From contig NZ_JBEPOC010000001.1 in the NCBI RefSeq assembly GCF_040546585.1, positions 2,046,001-2,110,000 of the forward strand: a DNA stretch of 64,000 bases, read 5' to 3'. The notes beneath the pieces were generated by a model, which saw nothing but the letters and a program-made list of their open reading frames with translations, did not search any database and had not been told where the DNA came from. Source of the stretch: Marmoricola sp. OAE513 (GTDB lineage Bacteria; Actinomycetota; Actinomycetes; Propionibacteriales; Nocardioidaceae). The position numbers and the translations under genes were made by a program. Each line of letters opens with the position of its first letter. Positions within the stretch are counted from its first letter, which is position 1. Positions 46,080 through 53,721 of this stretch are shown piece after piece.

Positions 46080-46961
46080 TCAGCTGGGGGAACTCAGGTC
46101 CGCCCTCAGGCGCTCGACCCGGCGCTTGTGCTTGAGCCTCTTGGCGTCGAGCCGTTCGTTGGCGGCGCGGAGCTCGACGACCTCGGCGGTGAGCCGCTCG
46201 ACCTCGGCGGTCGCGCGGGTGAGCAGCTCGGCCACTGCCTCGAGCTGGTCGCTGCGACCTGCGCCGACGCCGGCTGAGGCAGCGCTCGCGTTGATGACCG
46301 AACCCTGCAGGTCGAAACCGCGGTCGGCGATCAGCTTGGCCCACGCGGTGGTGACGTCGAGGACCCACTCGGGGTCGAGCTCGGCGCGCAGGGCCGGGGC
46401 GGTGAACGCCTCGGGGCGGGGTAGGTCGGTGACGCCGGCGGCGCCGAGGAGCGCGGTCCAGCTGGCGTCGGGGTCCTGGTCCACGGAGATCACGTGCACC
46501 CGCTCGGCATGGATCGCGCGGGTCCAGCCCTGGAGGATCCGGCCGAGGTCGTGACCGGCCCAGAACTCCTCGGCCTGCCAGTGCTCACGGGACGGATCGG
46601 TGAGTCGCGCGGTGTACTTCTTCAGCGGGGTGGTGCTGCCGTGCGCGAGACCGGCCTGCCAGGCGGCGTACACCTGCGTGGGGAGGTCGCGGACGAGCAG
46701 GACCAGGTGTACCTCGAGGTCACGCAGACCGGTCAGGTGCAGCGCGATCTTGTCGGCGTCGGCGCGAGAGATGTCCGGCGTGCTGACGAGCGAGACGCCC
46801 TTGTGCTTCCAGATCTGGTCCTCGATCTCGTGCCAGGCGCCGGTGGGCACGGAGACACCCCGCTCGGCGAGCTCGAGCGAACGCCCCTGCAGGGCGTCGG
46901 CGAGGAACGCCGTCCCGGGGTCGGCGGGGCCGATGTGCCAGATGACCTTGCGTCGTGTCAT
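46080..46961 (-). CDS. Sulfotransferase-like protein with C-terminal coiled coil
   Basis: 293 residues from ATG 46961. Begins KVIWHIGPADPGTAFLADALQ, the position of the PAPS-binding loop (usually GxxKTGTT), but with Ala-Asp-Pro-Gly in place of the Lys-Thr pattern; 'HLVLLVRDLPTQVYAAWQ' and the later VHVISVDQD match the second half of the fold. The last ~50 residues (AVAELLTRATAEVERLTAEVVELRAANERLDAKRL) form a coiled coil. The loss of the Lys makes catalysis doubtful. Monocistronic. Confidence 0.6.
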   Translation of the reverse strand: MTRRKVIWHIGPADPGTAFLADALQGRSLELAERGVSVPTGAWHEIEDQIWKHKGVSLVSTPDISRADADKIALHLTGLRDLEVHLVLLVRDLPTQVYAAWQAGLAHGSTTPLKKYTARLTDPSREHWQAEEFWAGHDLGRILQGWTRAIHAERVHVISVDQDPDASWTALLGAAGVTDLPRPEAFTAPALRAELDPEWVLDVTTAWAKLIADRGFDLQGSVINASAASAGVGAGRSDQLEAVAELLTRATAEVERLTAEVVELRAANERLDAKRLKHKRRVERLRADLSSPS

Positions 46962-47050
46962 GCCACGAGCGTGGTCCGGGCAGGTGGACGGCGGGTGAAC
47001 GCGGAGGGTGTGTCCGGCGTACGGCGGGCGTGAGGTGCCCCACTCGCCCC

Positions 47051-47120
47051 GGTCGGCGACTGTCCCTTTCGGCGACGGTCCCGGTCGCCGACTGTCCCGG
47101 TCGTCGAGCTTGCCGAGACG
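47051..47120. repeat. Three 16-bp tandem repeats followed by a dispersed-repeat copy
   Basis: Units 47051-47066 (GGTCGGCGACTGTCCC), 47067-47082 (TTTCGGCGACGGTCCC) and 47083-47098 (GGTCGCCGACTGTCCC) run straight into GGTCGTCGAGCTTGCCGAGA (47099-47118) of the dispersed family. Sits in the 174-bp gap between the sulfotransferase-like and alpha/beta-hydrolase genes, where I see no gene. Confidence 0.6.
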
Positions 47121-47135
47121 TGGCGACGCAAGCAC

Positions 47136-47951
47136 CTAGTGGGCCGCCAGGAACTCCGTCATCAGCGCGTTGACACGGGCCGGGTCCTCGAGCGTGCTCA
47201 CGTGACCGACCCCGGTGAGGATGTCGAGCCGGGAGTTCTTGATCGCCGAGGCGATGGCCTGGGCCTTCGCGACCGGCGTGGCGAGGTCCTCGGTCCCGAC
47301 GATGACGAGCGTCGGTGCGGTGATCGAACCGACCTCGTCGGTGATCGGCAGCCGGTCGGTGACGCCGCGGATCGCCTGCTTCACGCCCTTGCGCTGCTGG
47401 GTGGCCAGCTCGGCCGTCCAGGTGGCCACGGTGGACTTGCCCTCGTCGGTGTCCAGGAACGCCTGGCTGAACATGATCGGCGCGACCTGGCTCAGCAGCG
47501 GCTTCATGCCGAAGAGGCCGTAGACACCGGCCATCAGCCGGTACTTCTTGATCTTCTCGGGGTCCTCGGGACCGGCGCTGGTGTCGATGAGGATCAGCGA
47601 GCGGACCAGGTCGGGACGGCGTGCGGCGAGGCGCTGGCCGACGAAGCCGCCCATCGAGAGCCCGGCGTAGTGCACCGGGCCGACGTCGAGGAGCTCGATC
47701 AGGGCGACCAGGTCGGCGTACAGCGTGTCCATGTCGTAGCCGTCCGCGGTCGCGGGGGTCGCTCCCTGACCGCGCCAGTCCACCGCGATGCAGCGGTAGG
47801 TGTCCCGGAGGGCCTCGACCTGGTGGCGCCACATCGAGGTGCCGAACAGCAGTCCGTGGCCCAGCACCAGCACGGGCGCGTCCGGCTTGCCCGCCGGGGC
47901 GCCGGAGTCCGAGATGCTGAGCTGGATGCCGTTCACGGCCACGAGGGTCAT
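47136..47951 (-). CDS. Alpha/beta-fold hydrolase
   Basis: 271 residues. Oxyanion-strand HGLLFGTSMWRHQ, nucleophile elbow AGLSMGGFVG (Ser), acid in VIVGTEDLATPV and catalytic His in VGHVSTLEDP: complete triad. Resembles small cytosolic hydrolases of the 3-oxoadipate enol-lactonase/haloperoxidase type; the substrate is not evident. ATG 47951 chosen; a GTG at 47972 overlapping the DUF2461 gene is possible, which would couple the two. Confidence 0.85.
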   Translation of the reverse strand: MTLVAVNGIQLSISDSGAPAGKPDAPVLVLGHGLLFGTSMWRHQVEALRDTYRCIAVDWRGQGATPATADGYDMDTLYADLVALIELLDVGPVHYAGLSMGGFVGQRLAARRPDLVRSLILIDTSAGPEDPEKIKKYRLMAGVYGLFGMKPLLSQVAPIMFSQAFLDTDEGKSTVATWTAELATQQRKGVKQAIRGVTDRLPITDEVGSITAPTLVIVGTEDLATPVAKAQAIASAIKNSRLDILTGVGHVSTLEDPARVNALMTEFLAAH

Positions 47952-47964
47952 GTCCCGCAACGTA

Positions 47965-48600
47965 CTAGTCACCGAGACGTTCGGCGACCCAGTCGACCAG
48001 CGGCCTGCTCGCCTTCCAGTCCGCCCGAACGGCCCTCACCAGGTCGGCCGAGTGGATGACCGGCTCGAAGCCGTAGTCCTTCCCGACCGTCAACGACTTG
48101 TGACGGAGCAGGTCGATCCGAGGGTGGTCGGCGTCGTACCCGCGAGGGGTCGTCTTGAGCTGCTGCCCGCCGACGGTGAAGCCGGCCTTCCGCAGCTTGG
48201 CGAGGATCTGCTCGAGCTGCTTGCCGGTCGCCTCGACGTCGATGGACGTGCGGATCCGGGCGAGGTCCGAGCCGCTGGCGTCGTAGAAACCCGCCCCGGT
48301 GCGTACGCCGCGGGCGGAGATCTCGACGTACCAGCCGCACGCCGGGCCGGCGGGGACGAAGGCCCCCTGGTGCACCTTGTACGGCGTCTTGTCCTTCGCG
48401 AAGCGGACGTCGCGGAACGGGCGGAACACCTTGGCCTTCCCGAAGTCCTTCTCCAGCGCGGTCGTCAGCGCGACCATCGGGGCCTTCACCGACTCGGCGT
48501 AGATCGCCTTGTGCGCCTCCCAGAACGACTTGGTGTTGTCCATCTCCAGGTCGTCGTAGAAGTCGAGCGCTGCCTCGGGGAAGCCTTGGAACTCGGTCAC
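47965..48600 (-). CDS. DUF2461 (TIGR02453-type) protein
   Basis: 211 residues from GTG 48600. Family hallmarks: FPEAALDFYDDLEMDNTKSFWEAHKAIYAESVKAPM, FRPFRDVRFAKDKTPYKVHQGAF and AGFYDASGSDLARIR. Widespread soluble protein without known activity. The longer frame up to 48708 is Arg-rich and unlikely. Confidence 0.88.
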   Translation of the reverse strand: MTEFQGFPEAALDFYDDLEMDNTKSFWEAHKAIYAESVKAPMVALTTALEKDFGKAKVFRPFRDVRFAKDKTPYKVHQGAFVPAGPACGWYVEISARGVRTGAGFYDASGSDLARIRTSIDVEATGKQLEQILAKLRKAGFTVGGQQLKTTPRGYDADHPRIDLLRHKSLTVGKDYGFEPVIHSADLVRAVRADWKASRPLVDWVAERLGD

Positions 48601-48650
48601 CTCGCCGAGGGTAGTCCGGCGGTCGGCGGCGGCCGACAGCCGGACCAGGG

Positions 48651-49112
48651 TCAGCAGCAGGCCGCCGCGTCGGCGTGCAGCTCCTCGGACACTGCGCTCC
48701 CGCAGCACGTGTCCTGCGAGCTCGTCCGGCCGCCCCCGAAGGTCTCGGAGTCCTCCAGGACGGCGTAGACCTCCCAGCGCTCGCCGCTCGGGGTGTTCTC
48801 GACCCAGAACTTGTCCTGCTTCGCGTAGCAGCAGGTGGTGTCGCGCTCCTCGGTGGAGGCGAGACCGGCAGCGGTGAGCCGCTCGAGCTCCGCGTCGACG
48901 CGCTCGACGTCCTCCACCTCCACGCCGAGGTGGTTGAGGGTGCCGCCGTGACCGCCGTTCTGGATGAGGACCAGCTTCAGGGGTGGTTCGGCGATCGCGA
49001 AGTTCGCGTAGCCGGGCCTGGTCTTCGCGGGCTCGGTCGCGAACAAGGTCGAGTAGAAGGCGACCGCGGTGTCGAGGTCGTCGACGTTGAGGGCGAGCTG
49101 AAGGCGGGACAT
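48651..49112 (-). CDS. arsI: ArsI/CadI-type VOC metalloenzyme, arsenic/heavy-metal resistance
   Basis: 153 residues. One vicinal-oxygen-chelate unit with N-terminal LQLALNVDDLDTAVAFYSTLF, metal-ligand NHLGVEVED, the vicinal thiol pair TTCCYAKQDKFWVENTPSG and ERWEVYAV, all as in ArsI C-As lyase and CadI. The C-terminus adds two more Cys pairs (DTCCGS, AAACC). Cleaves the carbon-arsenic bond of methylarsenite or binds metal. ATG 49112 after AGGAG. Divergent from arsR across a 78-bp operator region. Confidence 0.9.
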   Translation of the reverse strand: MSRLQLALNVDDLDTAVAFYSTLFATEPAKTRPGYANFAIAEPPLKLVLIQNGGHGGTLNHLGVEVEDVERVDAELERLTAAGLASTEERDTTCCYAKQDKFWVENTPSGERWEVYAVLEDSETFGGGRTSSQDTCCGSAVSEELHADAAACC

Positions 49113-49164
49113 GGGAACTCCTAGAGATAGATAACTGTCAATGTCTGGACGAGGATGCAGGAAG

Positions 49165-49194
49165 ACATAGACGTGTGTCAACATAGATATATGT
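49165..49194. promoter_or_regulatory. ArsR-type operator region between arsI and arsR
   Basis: ACATA-GATA-TATGT (49181-49194) is a perfect inverted repeat that overlaps the arsR ATG; ACATAGA recurs 16 bp upstream (49165). The AT-rich palindromes with the ATA/TAT core are typical of ArsR/SmtB operators and could control both directions. Confidence 0.55.
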
Positions 49195-49550
49195 CGAAGT
49201 CTGTCCTGTCGCTGACCCCGGTCGAGGCGGTGGCGTGCTGCTCTCCTGTGACCCGCGAGCCCCTGTCCGCGGACGCTGCTCTCCGCATCTCACCGCTGCT
49301 CAAGGCGCTCGCCGACCCGGTGCGCCTCAGGTTGCTGTCCCTGGTCGCATCTCACCAGGACGGCGAGGCCTGTGTGTGCGACCTGCAGGAGGCCTTCGAC
49401 CTGTCCCAGCCCACGATCAGCCACCACCTCAAGGTGCTCCACGAGGTGGGTCTGCTGGATCGCAGCAAGCGCGGGGTCTGGGTCTACTACCGGATCCGTC
49501 CCGCGGCGCTCGCGGACCTGGCGAACCTCCTGGGCGGCGTGGCCCCGTGA
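49191..49550 (+). CDS. arsR: ArsR-family arsenic-responsive repressor
   Basis: 119 residues from ATG 49191. Winged helix LLKALADPVRLRLLSLVASHQDGEACVCDLQEAFDLSQPTISHHLKVLHEVGLLDRSKRGVWVYYRI; metal-sensing cysteines in EACVCDL (alpha-3 type) and an N-terminal ACCS pair. No room for a ribosome site between operator and start, so the mRNA may be leaderless. Its stop overlaps the aquaporin GTG (GTGA 49547-49550). Derepressed by As(III). Confidence 0.93.
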   Translation: MSKSVLSLTPVEAVACCSPVTREPLSADAALRISPLLKALADPVRLRLLSLVASHQDGEACVCDLQEAFDLSQPTISHHLKVLHEVGLLDRSKRGVWVYYRIRPAALADLANLLGGVAP

Positions 49551-50224
49551 CGCTGGGGCGTCGAGCGGCCTCCGAGCTTCTCGGTACGGCGTTCCTCGTG
49601 GCGGCGGTCATCGGATCCGGGATCGCGGCGAGCCGCCTGTCGCCTGACGACGTCGGGTTGCAGCTCCTCGAGAACAGCCTGATCACCGGCGCCGCGCTGA
49701 TCGCCCTGATCCTGGCGCTCCAGCCTGTCTCCGCCGCGTTCAACCCGATCGTCACGCTGGTCGAGGTGGGCTTCGGACTGGTCCGGATCCGGGACGCCGG
49801 GGTGCTGGTCGTCGCTCAGCTCGCGGGAGGGTTCCTCGGGGCCCTGGTGGCCAACGTCATGTTCGACCTCGACGCGATCAGCATCTCCGGACACGACAGG
49901 ACCGGTGGCCACCTCTGGCTCGGCGAGGTCGTCGCGACCTTCGGACTTCTCCTGGTCGTCTTCGGCAGCGTGCGCTCCGGACGCACCGAGACGACCGCCT
50001 TCGCCGTCGGTGGGTACATCGCCGCGGCGTACTGGTTCACCAGCTCGACGAGCTTCGCCAACCCGGCAGTCACCGTCGCCCGGATGTTCTCCGACACCTT
50101 TGCCGGCATCAGTCCTGGCTCGGTGCCCGGGTTCGTCCTGGCGCAGGTGGGCGGTGGAGTGCTGGCCTACCTCGCTGTTCGCTTCCTCTACTCCCACCCC
50201 GCCCTGCCGCAGGAGACCCCGTGA
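49547..50224 (+). CDS. MIP-family aquaglyceroporin, probable arsenite channel
   Basis: 225 residues, six helices and two half-helix motifs: FNPIVTLVE (first NPA reduced to NPI) and FANPAVTVARMFSDTFAGI (second, intact). Located between arsR and arsC, as AqpS is in ars operons that lack an ArsB/Acr3 pump, where arsenite made inside leaves by downhill flow. GTG start inside the arsR stop; stop overlaps arsC (50221-50224). Confidence 0.87.
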   Translation: MTLGRRAASELLGTAFLVAAVIGSGIAASRLSPDDVGLQLLENSLITGAALIALILALQPVSAAFNPIVTLVEVGFGLVRIRDAGVLVVAQLAGGFLGALVANVMFDLDAISISGHDRTGGHLWLGEVVATFGLLLVVFGSVRSGRTETTAFAVGGYIAAAYWFTSSTSFANPAVTVARMFSDTFAGISPGSVPGFVLAQVGGGVLAYLAVRFLYSHPALPQETP

Positions 50225-51057
50225 CTGCCCAGAACCGCCCGTCCGTCCTGTTCGTGTGCGTCCACAACGCCGGCCGCTCCCAGATGGCAGCAGGGTTTCT
50301 TCAGCACCTTGCCGGAGACCGCGTCGACGTCTACTCGGCCGGCTCGCAGCCTGCCGACCAGATCAATCCGGTGGCCGTCGCAGCCATGGCCGAGGAGGGC
50401 ATCGACATCGCAGGTGAACAACCCAAGGTGCTCACGGAATCCGCCGTCCAGAAGGCTGACGTCGTGATCACCATGGGCTGCGGGGACGAGTGCCCCTTCT
50501 TCCCCGGCAAGCGTTACGAGGACTGGCAGCTCGACGACCCGGCCGGCCAGGGCCTCGAGTCGGTGCGCCCGATCCGCGACGAGATCCGTCGTCGCGTCGA
50601 GGTACTGATCGCGTCCTTGAAGAACCGAGTTCTCCTGCGCCGCGTCGAGTCGGACGACCTCGACATCCTCTTCGACGACCAGGCAGACCCGGAGGCGGCC
50701 GCCATGGCAGGGTTTCCGAGCCGCGACCGCGCGCAGTTCGACGCGCACTGGGCGAAGCTGCTGGCCGACCCGACACTGGTGACGCGTGCGATCGTGGTCG
50801 ACGGCGAGGTCGCGGGGAACATCGGCAGCTGGATCGACGAGGACCTGCACCTCGTCGGCTACTGGGTCGGACGTGATCACTGGGGCCGCGGGGTCGCGAC
50901 CTCGGCACTCAGGTCGTTCGTCGCCGAGGTCGCGAGCCGGCCGTTGCACGCGTTCGTGGCGGCGCACAACGTCGGCTCGATCCGCGTCCTGGAGAAGGCC
51001 GGCTTCACCTGTGACGAGGCGGGTGAGGACGAGCTGAGGTTCGTCCTGAGGGCCTGA
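50221..51057 (+). CDS. arsC: Fusion of LMW-PTP-type arsenate reductase and GNAT acetyltransferase
   Basis: 278 residues. Residues 1-~135 are a thioredoxin/mycoredoxin-class ArsC: P-loop CVHNAGRS (C13, R19), Cys in MGCGDECPFFPG and DWQLDDPAGQ. Residues ~136-278 are a GNAT domain: LRRVESDDLDILFDDQADPE, acetyl-CoA motif VGYWVGRDHWGRGVATSALRSFV, AAHNVGSIRVLEKAGF. No stop or shift separates them. Reduces arsenate; the GNAT part may acetylate an arsenical (ArsN-like) or another toxic substrate. Last gene of arsR-aqp-arsC; its stop is 3 bases from the convergent gene. Confidence 0.88.
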   Translation: MTAQNRPSVLFVCVHNAGRSQMAAGFLQHLAGDRVDVYSAGSQPADQINPVAVAAMAEEGIDIAGEQPKVLTESAVQKADVVITMGCGDECPFFPGKRYEDWQLDDPAGQGLESVRPIRDEIRRRVEVLIASLKNRVLLRRVESDDLDILFDDQADPEAAAMAGFPSRDRAQFDAHWAKLLADPTLVTRAIVVDGEVAGNIGSWIDEDLHLVGYWVGRDHWGRGVATSALRSFVAEVASRPLHAFVAAHNVGSIRVLEKAGFTCDEAGEDELRFVLRA

Positions 51058-51060
51058 GGC

Positions 51061-52275
51061 TCAGCTCTTCACCGACGCCGAGTACTTGCTCCAGCCCTTG
51101 GCGTTGTGCGCGCGGACCTGGCAGGAGACCTTGCCGGACTTCAGGCCGGTGACCTTGAGCGGACTGCCCTTGCCGATCTTGTAGTGCCACGGCTTGCCGG
51201 CCTTGTGGCAGCGCGCCTGGTACTTGTCGATCTTGGCGTTGCCGTTGGCCAGCGGTGCGGAGAACTTCACCTTGGCGGTGGTCCTGGAGGTCTTCACGAC
51301 CTTGTACGGGCGCGGCTTGCCGGGCTTGGTCGGCTTGGTCCGGAACTTGAAGCGCGGAGCCGAGTAGCTGATGTTCGCGATCTTGATCCGGATGCCGCGG
51401 GTCTCGCGCACGAGGGAGAACGTCGCCGCGGAGCTGCCCGGCTTCGTGATCGCGAACGACGCGAGCGAAACGGTCGACGGGTCCGGGATGCTCATCTCGT
51501 TGACCAGGTACGCGTTCGGCAGGAACGCCTCGTACGTGCCGTCCGTGATGACGTCGCCGTTGCCCTTCCGGTGCGGGTTCGAGAGGTCGACGATGATCGA
51601 GTCGGTGTCCGGGTCGTACATGGTGTTCTCGTACTGCGCGCTGGTCGCCCGGATCGATCCGGTGCGGTTGATCGCTTCGCGAGCCGGGTAGCCGGAGAGA
51701 TCCTCAACAGCGCCGGCGGCCCAGCCGACACGATCGAACGTCGCCTTGGTCGAGTCGTCGCCGCAGCTTCCCAGCGTGCAGGTGATCGAGCTGTTGGTGT
51801 GACGGGACGACGGACGGAAGGTGATGGTGAAGTTCCAGTCGCCACTGGGGTAGCGACCGATCAAGAACGACGCGTCGCGGAAGGTGCCGTCCATCTCCCT
51901 CGGTCGGACTTCGCCGACATTGACGACCAGCTTGTACAGGTCAGTGTTGTTGCCGAGGTCGCTGTCGCTCGCCGATCCCGAGCTGTAGAGGTCGACGCCG
52001 AAGCCGACCCCGTGGCCCACGGAGAAGCCGCGCACCCAGGGCTTGAGCATGTTGCCGACAGGGGTGTCGTACGGCGTGACGTCGACGCCGTTGCGTTGCG
52101 CACTGACGACGCAGTACCGGGTGTACGTGGAGCCGTTGCAGAGGTGCCAGTCGTTACCTCCCGTGGGCCAGCCTGCGGGAGGCGCCGCTTCCGCCGTACC
52201 GGTCGGCAAGGTCACCAACGCCGTGCCGAGCAGGGCCGCGACGGCGACCAGGGCAGCGAGAAGTCGAGTACGCAT
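51061..52275 (-). CDS. Secreted protein with C-terminal fibronectin III-like domain
   Basis: 404 residues from ATG 52275. Signal peptide LLAALVAVAALLGTALVTLPTGTAEA; a ~290-residue middle with no family I recognise (Cys pairs in LCNGSTYTRYCVV and CTLGSCGDD); and an Fn3-like end (KPTKPGKPRPYKVVKTSRTTAKVKFSAP..GNAKIDKYQARC..KVTGLKSGKVSCQVRAHNAKGWSKYS). Extracellular; binding or enzymatic role not visible. Confidence 0.72.
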   Translation of the reverse strand: MRTRLLAALVAVAALLGTALVTLPTGTAEAAPPAGWPTGGNDWHLCNGSTYTRYCVVSAQRNGVDVTPYDTPVGNMLKPWVRGFSVGHGVGFGVDLYSSGSASDSDLGNNTDLYKLVVNVGEVRPREMDGTFRDASFLIGRYPSGDWNFTITFRPSSRHTNSSITCTLGSCGDDSTKATFDRVGWAAGAVEDLSGYPAREAINRTGSIRATSAQYENTMYDPDTDSIIVDLSNPHRKGNGDVITDGTYEAFLPNAYLVNEMSIPDPSTVSLASFAITKPGSSAATFSLVRETRGIRIKIANISYSAPRFKFRTKPTKPGKPRPYKVVKTSRTTAKVKFSAPLANGNAKIDKYQARCHKAGKPWHYKIGKGSPLKVTGLKSGKVSCQVRAHNAKGWSKYSASVKS

Positions 52276-52360
52276 GCGTTTCTCCCACGAGACGAGGCGT
52301 GCGTCCCTCACGCACGCGCCGATCCAGGCTAGGCCCGGATCCGGGAGGTTGGTGGGGAAA

Positions 52361-52436
52361 TGGAGCGGATGACGAGATTCGAACTCGCGACATCGACCTT
52401 GGGAAGGTCGCGCTCTACCAGCTGAGCTACATCCGC
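52361..52436 (-). tRNA. tRNA-Gly (CCC anticodon)
   Basis: 76-nt cloverleaf read on the minus strand: 5' GCGGATG pairs with CATCCGC at the 3' end; D-arm AGCTCAGCTGGTAGAGC; anticodon stem CGACC/GGTCG with loop TTCCCAA (anticodon CCC); T-arm GCGAG-TTCGAAT-CTCGT; encoded CCA at 52363-52361. Reads GGG glycine codons. Confidence 0.95.
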
Positions 52437-52580
52437 ATGCCCCTGGCGAACCAGCGACGAGGACTGATCGTAGCCGACCTCACGGCACGAGCGCGGCGGC
52501 GACTGGGAGTTTGCTGTGAGTTGGTCTCGCGAAGCGGGTTCGCCGCCCGAACGTTGCGGCGACTTGGCAGACTGTCCCGG

Positions 52581-52597
52581 GACCCCGTGCCGGGGTC
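52581..52597 (+). terminator. Short hairpin in the leader of the FKBP lipoprotein gene
   Basis: GACCCCG (52581-52587) pairs with CGGGGTC (52591-52597) with a TGC loop, followed by a pyrimidine-rich stretch. It is 31 bp before the lipoprotein start and could be a terminator or leader structure. The rest of 52437-52580 shows nothing I can assign. Confidence 0.3.
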
Positions 52598-52628
52598 TGC
52601 CCTGTCTTCTTCGAAATGAGTCTTGAGC

Positions 52629-53654
52629 ATGTTGCGTTCTCTCACCCGGCGGCGGACTGCCCCGGTCCTGGCTGTGGCCGTCGCGGCCCTGATCCTGACC
52701 GGCTGCGGAGGCGGCGACAAGGACAAGGACAGCAAGGCCAAGGACGATGCGTCCGCCTCGGCGTCCGACGGCGCAACCGCGACGCCTACCGACGGCGCGA
52801 CCGACAAGCCTGCTGGCAGCGAGGATCCCTGCAAGGTGGCCACCGGCGGCAAGAGCGGCGAGATCAAGGTCTCCGGCGCCTTCGGCAAGGTCGACCCGAA
52901 GGTCAACTTCGAGAAGGGTTTCTCGACCAAGAAGCTCGAGCGCACCGTCGTCACCACCGGCAAGAAGGCGACCAGCAAGAAGGGCGACTCGCTCAACGTC
53001 GTGCTGACGGCGTACAACGGACGCACCGGCAAGAAGCTCAGCTCCGAGAACGCCAAGCTCAGCGTCGGTGACGTCACCCTGCCGCTCAGCCTGGACGCCG
53101 GCTTCGACTGCGTCCCGATCGGGTCGCGCGTGGTCACCTCCTTCCCGGCCAAGGACCTGTACGGCGACTCCGGCAACGCCGACCTCGAGATCGAGGCCGA
53201 CGACTCGATGGTCGTCGTGACCGACATCGTCGACGCGGTCAAGCCGCTCACCCCGGCCGCGTGGCCGAACGCGCCCAAGGTCACCTTCAAGGGCAAGACC
53301 CCCAAGGTCACCCTGACCGGCAAGCCGTCGACCAAGCTGCAGCTGAAGGTCCTCAAGAAGGGCAACGGCGCCGTCGTCGGCGCGGGTGACACCGTCAGCG
53401 TGAACTACTACGGCGTCAGCTGGAACACCAAGAAGGTCTTCGACGAGAGCTACTCCAAGGCCCCGGCGAGCTTCGCTGTCACCGGCGTCGTCCAGGGCTT
53501 CGGCGCTGCGATCGCGGGCCAGAAGGTCGGCAGCCGCGTCATCGTCACCATGCCGCCGAAGTACGGCTACGGCGATGGCGCGATCAACCAGGAGAACCTG
53601 GTCGGCCAGACGCTGGTCTTCGTCATCGACATCATCAGCACCAAGGCTCCCTGA
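52629..53654 (+). CDS. FKBP-type peptidyl-prolyl isomerase lipoprotein
   Basis: 341 residues from ATG 52629. Lipoprotein signal with lipobox LILTGC (C26), then a charged Asp/Lys/Ser/Ala linker. The C-terminal FKBP domain (about 235-341) has GDTVSVNYYGVSWNTKKVFDESY, VVQGFGAAIAGQKVGSRVIVTMPPKYGYGD and TLVFVIDI. Residues ~95-210 look like a second, diverged FKBP unit (LNVVLTAYNGRTGKKLSSE, CVPIGSRVVTSFPAKDLYG). Folds exported proteins at the membrane outer face. Followed by a terminator. Confidence 0.9.
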   Translation: MLRSLTRRRTAPVLAVAVAALILTGCGGGDKDKDSKAKDDASASASDGATATPTDGATDKPAGSEDPCKVATGGKSGEIKVSGAFGKVDPKVNFEKGFSTKKLERTVVTTGKKATSKKGDSLNVVLTAYNGRTGKKLSSENAKLSVGDVTLPLSLDAGFDCVPIGSRVVTSFPAKDLYGDSGNADLEIEADDSMVVVTDIVDAVKPLTPAAWPNAPKVTFKGKTPKVTLTGKPSTKLQLKVLKKGNGAVVGAGDTVSVNYYGVSWNTKKVFDESYSKAPASFAVTGVVQGFGAAIAGQKVGSRVIVTMPPKYGYGDGAINQENLVGQTLVFVIDIISTKAP

Positions 53655-53668
53655 GTCTCGAACCGCGA

Positions 53669-53704
53669 CGAGCGGGACGGATGCGAGAGCGTCCGTCCCG
53701 CTCG
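53669..53704. terminator. Terminator hairpin after the FKBP gene
   Basis: Perfect 13-bp stem (53669-53681 with 53692-53704) and a 10-nt loop, between the FKBP stop and that of the convergent SGNH gene. Confidence 0.75.
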
Positions 53705-53721
53705 CGTTGTGCGTAGTGCCC

